Shown: one piece after another, positions 55,829 to 64,000 of the stretch
How the letters are laid out: each line of letters begins with the position of its first letter
How positions within the stretch are numbered: the stretch's first letter is position 1
Made by a program: the position numbers and the translations under genes
Assembly (NCBI GenBank): GCA_026873275.1
Contig: JANTUC010000002.1
Coordinates: 434,001-498,000 of the forward strand
Origin: Pseudopithomyces maydicus
Lineage: Eukaryota > Ascomycota > Dothideomycetes > Pleosporales > Didymosphaeriaceae
Direction of reading: 5' to 3'
Length of the DNA: 64,000 nt
Notes under the pieces: model-generated
What the model was told of the DNA's origin: nothing
Databases searched by the model: none
Seen by the model: only the letters and a program-made list of their open reading frames with translations

Positions 55829-57869
55829 ATGGAAAGAAAACACAGCATGGCGAGCGCGTTCAGTGGGAGGTCAGGCAACATACCTGTTGCCTTCGACCCC
55901 AGCGCGAACCATGGCCCCGTGCCCGCAGTAAACACCCTGTCAAAGACGAGCCCGGCGCAGGACAGGCTGATTGTTGGAGTTGACTTTGGAACGACGTATA
56001 GCGGTGCGCTGGCATCCATGCTCCCGTGCGGGCAGCGGAAACGGTAGCTAATGTGGACACAGGCGTGGCCGCTGTGTACAGCGCTACCCCAGACGACATT
56101 GAAATCATAAAGACGTGGCCCGGGGGCAACGGTAGATCTCTCGAACATGTTGCCATTTACCCCACCGCTTATACAGCTTCTCTCTAGGTCTCACCAGTGA
56201 CAAAACACCTACCGAGATCGCATACGTTACGCCGACCGACCCTTCGAAACCGAGCATCAAATGGGGCTTCCAGTTCAAGCCCGAGGAAACGCGCCTACGG
56301 TGTATAAAACTGTTTCTCGACCGTAGCCAAAAACTTCCGCATTTCGTGTCGCCGCTCGAGACCGCCGCGCAATTACGGAAGTATGAGAAGACCGTAGCGG
56401 AAGCCGTGTCGGATTATCTCGCGCAGATATACAAGCATACCATGGAGACATTGACAAGAAGATACGGCGAGACTTTCATGGGCATGACAAAGGTGCAATT
56501 CGTGCTAACGGTGCCCGCCGTGTGGTCTGATAGCGCAAAGGATGCCACGCTCAAGGCGGCTGAAAGGGCTGGCATGGGCTCTGGTAAAGACCTCAAGCTG
56601 ATATCTGAGCCCGAGGCTGCAGCTGTGTACACTTTGAAAGCAATCCAACCCAACAACCTTAAGATTGGAGATAATTTTATCGTGTGCGATGCAGGTGGTG
56701 GCACGGTCGATCTCATCGCATACAAAATCACACAGCTTAACCCCTTGCGCGTCGAAGAATCCGCTGTTGGAACAGGTGGGCTATGCGGTTCTGCGTTCCT
56801 TAATTACAGGTTTGAGGACCACGTGAAGAGGCGTATAGGCGCCGAGCGGTACACGATGATGCGCGAGAAGAAAGCAAAAACATGGAATATGGGGCTGAAG
56901 TACTTTGAAGAGTTCGTCAAGCGCAACTTCAACGAAGACGAGCACAACGAAGTCAATGTGCCGTTTCCTGGCCTGCCGGACGACGAAGAGGCCGGGCTGG
57001 ACTCGGGCTTCCTCGTCATGACTGCGGAAGAAGTGAAAGGCATCTTCGATCCTGTCATCCAAGAAGTCATTTCGCTGGTCGAGGGCCAGGTGCAATCGAT
57101 CCGGGCAAAAGGCGGACTGGTGTGCGGAATCGTGCTGGTGGGTGGATTCGGTCAGTCGAATTATCTTTACAGCAAAATGAAGGCGCATTTCAACAGTGCG
57201 CCGCCACCGCCGTATACAGAGAGGCCAACGCACGCGGTCGCATTAAACAGCGTACCGTCGATAGAGATTTTCCATCCTATTCATTCCTGGACAGCCGTTT
57301 CGCGAGGGGCGGTGCTGAGGGGCTTAGAGGGTAGTATGGTGGTCAGCAGGCGGAGTAGATGGCACTACGGAACGAGTTATGCGACGGTATTTGACGAGGC
57401 GAAACATCCGATCGAGGACCGATATTGGTCGCCCCTTTGGGAGAGATGGATGGTGTCGGATCGGATGCAGTGGCACATTGCAAAGGTAGGTCTCTCTCGC
57501 CTTCTCCATCCACCAGACATTGACGAGATGCAACAGGGTGCCCAGGTATCCGAAGCTTCACCAATCTCTTTCCACTACACGCGCAACTTCCGGCCAGGAC
57601 AGTCTCTGGTCGTAGAGGACGATCTCATTGCGTGCGATGCTGATGTAGCGCCCGATTCCTTCCGCAAGGGTCTCATTAATGTTTGCACGCTTACAACGGA
57701 CCTGAACACTGTTCCAAAAAGCTTGTTCACCAGATTGACTACGACTAAAGGCGTGGAGTTTGACAATCTGGACTTCACGCTGGACATGCGGATTGAGAGT
57801 GCGGGTCTGATGTTTGAGCTGAAGGTGGATGGGGTGAGATATGGGGGTGTGAGCGCAAAGTTTCACTGA
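55829..57869 (+). CDS. Atypical Hsp70 family ATPase (fungal Hsp70-like)
   Basis: Exons 55829-56003, 56063-56131, 56188-57485 and 57537-57869 encode 624 residues (a second ATG at 55847 would drop six). The actin-like ATPase fold shows phosphate-1 LIVGVDFGTTYSGVA, FVLTVPAVWSDSAKDATLKA, LISEPEAAAVYTL and phosphate-2 FIVCDAGGGTVDLIAYK, then GIVLVGGFGQSNYL. Unlike canonical Hsp70 there is no recognisable substrate-binding lid or EEVD end; the C-terminus is a short beta-rich domain. This matches the expanded fungal Hsp70-like group related to animal HSPA12. The last intron (57486-57536) is 51 bp, in frame and without stops; splicing restores WHIAKGAQVSEASPISFHYT, the family-like form. Function in fungi is mostly unknown. 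Confidence 0.85.
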
Positions 57870-58145
57870 GATGGTGGAAAGAGTAGCATTTGTCTAACTC
57901 TTTGATGTTGAATAGTAGGCTCTGAGTGGGAGAGACGGAGCAGTACATAGGTTTCCCAAGGCCACCGGTTGATTCGGTTCTGCATATTTGATAGTCATGT
58001 GGCTCCGATTAAGAATGTTGAACAGTATAAACTGCAAGAATTGATTGATTTTAACTCTACCCCCAAAGGTTAGAATAGCGTACGGATTGTAGAAAAGGTG
58101 CGACTATTCTGGTGTTCTGTTGCGGCTAGACTTCCGCTTGGGGCA

Positions 58146-59569
58146 ATGACCGACGTCAGCCGCGGTCGGCCCAAACATCAACACGCGGGCGACGCGCTCC
58201 TGGTCAACGGCACAACGCGATGGTGAGTGCTAATTTACACCTGGTCAATTCTACATAAGACTGATAGATATAGGCGCCGACGCGTTCGGGTCCTTCCAAG
58301 CCCACGTCACGGCGCGGTCGGCCTCCAGGGCGCCGTGCATCGATACCCACACCACGGTCGAGCAAAGACAAGATAAGCAAAGCACGAGGGCGGCCCCCAG
58401 GCAGTCGAAATTCTCTACCCACGAGTAAGCGGGCACCGAAGGCGATTGCTACAAAGGATGCGCCGAATCAGAAACGCAAGGCAGATACACAAAATGGTAC
58501 GGATCAGGCGGTCGCAAAGAGAAGGAGAGCAGCGGGAGCGAAAGCCGGGGATACGGAGAAAGTAGGGAAGAAACGAGGGAGACCTGCCAGAGCAAGCGGC
58601 GTGCCAGCAGATGAAGAGGCAGACGAACTCTCGTTTACACAGCCTGAGGTGGTCCCAAAAGCAACGAAACGGCAGGGCCGCCAACGCGCAGAGCCGTCAG
58701 GCTCAGTAAAGAAGCGAGGCAGACCCTCACGAGCACACGACGAACACACGGAAGGGAATGACGCAGACGAGCACTCTACAGCACAAGAAAAGGCGCAAAA
58801 CTACGTGCAGCTAGCATCACGCACGAGGAGAATTGCGCGCGATGTGATAGAGACATGGCCCATTGTGTCACCACAGATCATGGACCAGATTCTCCTAACC
58901 TTGGGGGACGCGAAGAAGGACATAGTCAACACACAGCGCGACGAACAGAAGGCCATTGCGGCCGACGAGACGCTAAGCTCCATCATCCGCCTGCTTGCAC
59001 GCCAACTGTCAGGCTCGCGCATACCACCTCAAGCCAAGGATATCCATTTCAACATCGACAAGCTCACCGAGCGCTACGGCGAGCTGTTCCGCGACTTGAC
59101 CACAGAACGCCATTCGCAGCAGCTGCTTACCGAGCAGGTGAAGGTGGCCCAGCATCTCCTCCAAAGAGACCAGGAGGGCTTCGAGCAGCTGAAGAAGAAC
59201 GCGGGAGACTGGAAGACGAGATGGAAGCAGCAGGAGAAACAAGGACGGGTAAGAAGCCGTAATAAATTTAGATATGACGCTAACGTGCTGCAGCTGCACC
59301 CGCTGTTGACAGACGTGGACGGGGAGGGCTACGATGATGGGCCTGAGGATGTCGCGCTAAGGCCACGCAACGCGATGGACGTTTCCATGGTGGATGCCCC
59401 TGAGTCTGAGCTCGCACGGCATGTCGAACAGCTCCGGCGCAGCCTGGAGGATATGCAGGGCAACCACGAGCAAGTGGCGGGGATTGACGTGGGCATCAGG
59501 GAGGCCCAGGTGGCGCTGGACGGTGTGCTCTTCAAACACGCCAACGCAGAGCAATATGCAGCGTTGTGA
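58146..59569 (+). CDS. CENP-Q-like kinetochore protein with AT-hooks
   Basis: CENP-Q (Fta7/Okp1 group) is part of the inner kinetochore CCAN. The core exon (58274-59248) carries AT-hook motifs RRGRPPGRR, RGRPPGSR, KKRGRPARA and KKRGRPSRA, then the conserved helical region NYVQLASRTRRIARDVIETW and a coiled coil (HSQQLLTEQVKVAQHLLQRD); exon 59294-59569 ends HANAEQYAAL. Intron 59249-59293 is 45 bp and in frame, so it reads through without a stop. The start is uncertain. ATG 58146 (MTDVSRGRPKHQH) ends in the wrong phase at donor 58223 unless a base is missing, while ATG 58220-58222 lies immediately before that donor and joins in frame (M then APTRSGPSK), giving 417 residues. Confidence 0.7.
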
Positions 59570-60503
59570 AGTATTGGCATGCAGGCTCGGTTCGGCGTTC
59601 GGGAGGGAGGATTTGCCTTTTCAAATGGTATGCATAGCTTGGCGTACGGGATTTTGTGCATGGAGTAACGGGGGACACGGCACTGGGACTGTCTTTCCAA
59701 GATTTTGGGCAGGCCACGGGGACACGGGGGCGCATTCCCAATATTTGGAGGCAGAGAGGGCGGCCGGGGATCTGCAGGCGCGTCGACGAAGCCGGGCAGG
59801 GTCTCGGCAGATATTTTGTGGGTTAGATGGGGGCAGTCTGGGCAGATGGGGGCAGCCTGGCCATGATCGAATGCCATCACAGTCTTCCCAATATGGGCCT
59901 GGGGTTCCGGTAGCGTGGTTCCCGGGGCCATCTGCATGCATGAAAAAAGCTAAACCCGCCCTGGACGTGTTCACCATCAGCTCGTGAGGCTCGGATGATT
60001 GGCGACCGTGGGTCAGCCGCTGCCGGTTGCTCCAGGGCTGCCCACGTTGGACTGTCTGAACCTCGGGACTGTCGCCAGGCGTGTCGCGTGCGCGGGCAGC
60101 CTCGACTGGCGCAGCGCCCAGCCTGCCCAGGTGCCATCCATGGATCCTGCTCAGGCAGACGGGCAACGGGCACAAGGCAGGTCCAAAGCTGGAGGTGGCG
60201 CGAGCTGTCAACCCCACTCGCCCGTGAAAGGCTCCGCACGATCCTCGGTTAGCGCCGCTGCTCGATCTTCACGAGGCGCGAACTCCAGCCTGGACACTCG
60301 CGTGCCGCCGAGACATCGTTTCTCACCATCCAGCCTCTGCTGCGACAGGCCTCATTGTGCGACAATTGGACGTGCTGAGCCAGCCGCCATCCTCGCTTGT
60401 TTCCTTTGACTCGTGCTCCCGGCCAAGGGCGACGTCTTGTAGAACCATCCAACCAGTGGGCCGCCGAGACCAACGCCCGAGCGCTGGAAAACCCGTGTCG
60501 TTG
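59570..60503. other. Intergenic, long upstream region of the AcuM-like gene
   Basis: About 930 bp, GC-rich. The ATG-led frame 59999-60409 shows no domain. Likely promoter plus a long 5' leader of the regulator. Confidence 0.45.
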
Positions 60504-62455
60504 ATGACGGAAGAGACGCAGAAATCCAATGGCTCTGCTGCGGGCCACGCGACAGCTCCCAGGAGCGCGGACCGTAGCAAAAGCCTCGATAGATCAAAAC
60601 CCTCCAAAAGTGGCTCGCCCTCCAAGGATAGGGCCCCTTCTGCGACCGGCTCCGATGCCCCCCCGAAAGCATCCAAGAAGCGTAGAAAGGTCAATCATGG
60701 TAAGGCTGTCATACCGTGTATCCCCAATAGCCGTCAATGGCCTTGCTGACCCTGGATGCCCCTTCTAGCGTGCATATACTGCAGACGTTCGGTGAGCCGT
60801 AGGCCCTTCCGACTTCCAATACACCCTACTTTGTAATATCCAAAATATTTGACTGACTGTGCTAACCGTTTGTGACCAGCATATGACATGTGACCTTGTA
60901 AGTACACCCGATACCCCCAGTGCCCACCACCCCGTGACTGACCTCCTGATTGGACAGGAACGACCATGTACGCGGTGCATCAAGAGAAACATTGGACATC
61001 TCTGCCACGATGAGCCTCGCGAAGGGGTTAAAAAGTCCAAAACGGATCCGGAGAGTACCAACGGGGACAGCTCTAGCTCTAAACACGACGTCACCCCCAC
61101 CGACAATGCCGTGAACCCCATCACCCAGGGAGCCAATGCTCCAGATGCAGGCCTGAACCTTGCCCCGCCTCCTCTTCCTCCTGACAGAGGTGCCAACGCA
61201 CCACCGATAGCCCAGTCAGCACCCGCGTCCGCGCCACAGCTGCCGGCGCTGACCTCTCAAAGCCAGTCCAGTGAGTTACACGCTCGCTCAGCGCTGAGCA
61301 TGCCCAATACTGAATGATTGTAGTGCTCAACTTTAGTGACTGGGGTTCTTCGTCTAACAATAACTTTCAAGACATGCATCAGTTCGACCCTTCATATATG
61401 TTTGGCACCTCCGAGATTAGCAATGAATTTAATCTGCTCAACGATTTTCTCAACAACAACAACGCCATGGATGACGGCAATTTCTACGGAGGCAATGATT
61501 TCCACCAGTTATTCTCCGATGCTTCTTTGATGAACCCCATGGGGACCCTGACCAACAATACCCCTTTCAACCCGGCTGCGTCCAGTAGCACCCAGCTCCT
61601 GCCACCTCCTGCCCAGACAGCCACCAGTAACGCAACACGGCCATCCTCGAATGCCTTCCCGCTGGAAAAGGCCCGAGAGAGGTACTACATGACAGCTGCG
61701 GACCCGGCGGGTAACGACAGCCCCGAAGAACGTATGAACAAGCTCCTCAAGGCCAAGATGGATGCTGGCCTGCTGAAACCCTTCAACTATGTCAAAGGCT
61801 ACGCTCGTTTGAACCAGTACATGGAACAAAACTTGCAGTCTATATCTCGTGTACGCATATTGCGCCAGCTCGACAGGTTCAGACCAAAGTTCCGCGAGCG
61901 CGTACAGTCCTCCACAGACGTGGATCTCGTGCGCATTGAGATATGGTTTGACAGAAGCTTGATGGAGTACGATCGCGTGTTCGCTAGTATGGCCATTCCA
62001 GCATGTTGTTGGCGCCGGACTGGCGAGATCTACCGGGGAAACAAGGAGATGGCACGGCTTATCCACGTACCAATGTCCAAACTACGAGACGTAAGTATAT
62101 TTGCAGCTTTACAGCAAGCATTCGGTATGTTAACATGCGTAGGGTAATATTGCTCTGCACGAGATCCTGGCAGAGCCCTCATTGGTATCCTATTGGGAAA
62201 AGTTCGGTGCCATTGCGTTCGACAACAACCAAAAAGCCATTTTGACGAGCTGTTCGCTTAAAAACCCTGATCCGAACTCGAAGGATCCCGAGATACGGTG
62301 TTGCTTCTCATTCACCGTGAAGCGTGATACGTTGAACATGTGAGTGGCTTTGATCCATCAAAGCAAGAATAACTCTCTGACTCAGCTGCAGCCCATCCTT
62401 AATCGTTGGTAATTTCCTGCCTATACTTGACGCGACAACCCCTTCTTCTACGTAA
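60504..62455 (+). CDS. acuM: Zn2Cys6 regulator of gluconeogenesis, AcuM/Rds2-like
   Basis: Seven exons: 60504-60699, 60769-60791, 60880-60897, 60958-61270, 61324-62090, 62143-62339, 62392-62455 (525 residues). The zinc cluster is cut by three introns: KKRRKVNH / ACIYCRRS / HMTCDL / ERPCTRCIKRNIGHLCHDEP, with Cys67, 70, 77, 83, 86 and 95. The third exon is only 18 nt. Next come a Ser/Pro-rich linker, an Asn-rich part (NEFNLLNDFLNNNNAMDD) and a C-terminal PAS-like region (FRERVQSSTDVDLVRIEIWF, then DGNIALHEILAEPSLVSYWE). This arrangement is that of AcuM/AcuK-Ert1-Rds2 proteins, which activate PEP carboxykinase and fructose bisphosphatase genes on gluconeogenic carbon; the cluster wording is closer to AcuM/Rds2 than to AcuK, from memory. 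The start at 60504 is the first ATG in frame. Confidence 0.85.
60880..60897 (+). other. 18-nt microexon of the AcuM-like gene
   Basis: Codes HMTCDL including the third zinc-cluster Cys. Flanked by GTGACCAG before and GTAAGTAC after; phase 0 on both sides. Confidence 0.85.
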
Positions 62456-62957
62456 TCTTGCTCGATGCGCCGGTGTTCAATTGAATATGGAGGACGCGGA
62501 GGGAGGGCTCAGTGATCGTATTGCTACCCTCAGGTATGGCAAGGTCATTGGCATTGTTTTTCATTGCATGGTTGGCGTTTTCAGTGACAGTCATGATTTG
62601 CCAGGGTTGGCGACGAACTGTAAAAAAGCATTATAGGGTGCTCTGTGTTTTGGGGTGCGAACATTGATTTTGCATCTGTTATTCTCATTCGTGGTTGTTG
62701 GTTTCATTTGATACCAGTATAGACTTTTCTCTCTCAGCACCCATCAAAAACTCTATACCGCATTATACGCCAAAACTCTCGATTCTATCGCCAGTGTCAG
62801 TTCATTTATCACACAATATCTCTGCGCTCATTCCCATGTTGGGCTGTGTCGCCGCTGCCTTAGTCGGGGTAAACAGAGGAAGTTACGATAGCTATCCCTC
62901 ATCCCTCATCCCCTTCGTCCTCTTTGCATGCTCATTCACTTCCCAGGGTAATGTAAC
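62456..62957. other. Intergenic, nothing recognised
   Basis: About 500 bp between two codirected genes. Confidence 0.5.
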
Positions 62958-64000
62958 ATGGCGCCATCGTTTAATACAGCTCGAGCAGAGCGCGAGAGGA
63001 AAGTGAAGTCAATCTGCTGTGAGAATCCCCACATCCGCACCTTCCTCGGCCAGCTCCTTTCTGACACATCACAGCATTTGCCTCCAGCATCGCAAAACGC
63101 TTCGCTAAGCCACACGACCAAACACTTGTCGATGATTTAGAAGCCAAAATTCGTCTCCTACCACTTACAGCGTCTTCTGCGGTAACGGCAAAGCGAGAGG
63201 AGCTCGAGGGCCTCGCCATCGAGTTGTGGAATCTGGCAACCCGTTCGCGGCGCGATGAAAGCAGTGCGGGAGGAGAGCATGGAAATCATGCAGTGGGGCT
63301 GTTGCGCGTCTTCTCATTCCTATTGCTTGACTCGGCAGGCGGCCAGTCGGTCAAAAGCAAGGAGCGCAAGAACTGCATCCGTCTCATGAAACTCGCACTA
63401 AAGGCTGGGAGATGGTGTATTGAAAAGAAGGCGGTAGAAAATGCGACGAAAGTGCTGGTTCGCGCAGCGGATTACCAGGAGGTTCTGGGCCTCGAGGGTG
63501 AGGCGAATGAAGGCGCAGAGTACGAGCTGGGAGAGCGCTTGTGTGTTGAGTACTACGCGTTGAGAACCGCTTTGGTGAGTTTTGTTTTCTTTTTTGCTCA
63601 TGTTCTTGTGGCTGGTAGCGTTTCTGTTACGTTTTCTTACAACTTGTGTACAGGCGTGGATATCGGATCGAATGGACATTGCGGAGATAATGTTCACCAA
63701 GTGTAAAGAACTCTCAAGGTTCTATACCGCTCCATTGGTGGAGAAAGTCGCCGACTTGTTCTATGAGATAGGCAATGATTTGCTCGACAAGCGCAACTAC
63801 GAGTCTGCCGTGCAATGGTTCGAGCGAGCTTATGATGTGCTTGGGGCACAGGAATTCGACCCGCTAAGTGCCGAAGCAGGCGAGTTACGTCTGAGTGTAA
63901 TGCAGAGTATAGGTATATCTCTACGACCATTTATATTCGCAGAGACTAATGGATGTTAGTTCAAGCTTACGTGAAGCTCAAGAGCGAGGAAGGTCGCACC
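62958..64000 (+). CDS. SPO22: Meiotic protein SPO22/ZIP4-like, N-terminal part, cut by window edge
   Basis: SPO22/ZIP4 is a TPR-rich synapsis-initiation-complex protein needed for crossover formation in meiosis. Exons visible: 62958-63018, 63075-63574, 63654-63912, and 63960 to the edge. ATG 62958 gives MAPSFNTARAERERKVKSIC, then SFASSIAKRFAKPHD after a 56-bp intron whose removal is required (the unspliced frame stops at once). Family-like segments: LAIELWNLATRSRR, LAGAWISDRMDIAEIMFTKC-type helices after the third exon boundary, ADLFYEIGNDLLDKRNYESA and VQWFERAYDVLGAQEFDPLS. The remaining ~700 residues lie beyond the window. Assignment rests on the helical repeat pattern and the YEIGxDLL motif. 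Confidence 0.8.

Overview
The window is nuclear DNA of a filamentous ascomycete. Short GT-AG introns (mostly 45-120 bp) with CTRAC-type branch sites, Zn2Cys6 regulators, a fused ARG5,6 enzyme, Dfg5/Dcw1-type GH76, a Skt5-type chitin synthase activator and a long GH92 enzyme all fit. Overall flavour suggests Dothideomycetes (Pleosporales-like), but the class is inference, not shown by a marker gene. Genes lie on both strands with no operons. Many longest reading frames start at TTG or GTG, so I set starts by ATG, signal peptide and splicing.

Layout. 1-7.2 kb: a truncated unknown gene with tandem repeats, a chitin synthase activator (Sel1 repeats, C-terminal CAAX box) and the bc1-complex assembly factor CBP4. 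7.3-17.2 kb: a minus-strand block of more accessory genes: secreted GH92 alpha-mannosidase, a cytochrome P450, a JmjC-like orphan and a disordered protein. 18-27.3 kb: an ISG12-like membrane protein, a Zn2Cys6 regulator, a short-chain dehydrogenase and a secreted GH127/GH146-type beta-L-arabinofuranosidase. 27.3-29.7 kb is gene-poor and AT-rich. 29.7-36.8 kb: an RBR ubiquitin ligase, a secreted Gly/Ser-repeat protein and a proline-rich WH2 (actin-binding) protein. 37.7-64 kb: mostly housekeeping genes: ARG5,6, the v-SNARE Snc, GPI-anchored GH76, an unknown secreted protein, ADE4, an EXPERA-like membrane protein, a RING-CH ligase, a coiled-coil protein, an atypical Hsp70, CENP-Q, an AcuM/Rds2-type gluconeogenesis regulator and the start of the meiotic gene SPO22/ZIP4.

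Functional themes: cell wall building and remodelling (Skt5-like, GH76, Gly/Ser-rich protein), polysaccharide use (GH92, GH127/146), biosynthesis (ARG5,6, ADE4), secretion and actin (Snc, WH2), and chromosome segregation and meiosis (CENP-Q, SPO22).

The strongest global signal is technical or evolutionary. Six otherwise convincing frames, in five genes, are broken by one-base losses in C/G runs of 5-6 bases (five cases) or a two-base loss in a CT run (one case). This pattern looks more like consensus indel error than pseudogenisation. The most biological oddities are a pair of related protein-coding relics 33 kb apart, a JmjC-like protein without the usual acidic metal ligand, an 18-nt microexon inside a zinc cluster, and a CENP-Q gene whose start codon may abut its first intron. 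I did not find a clearly new multi-gene system.
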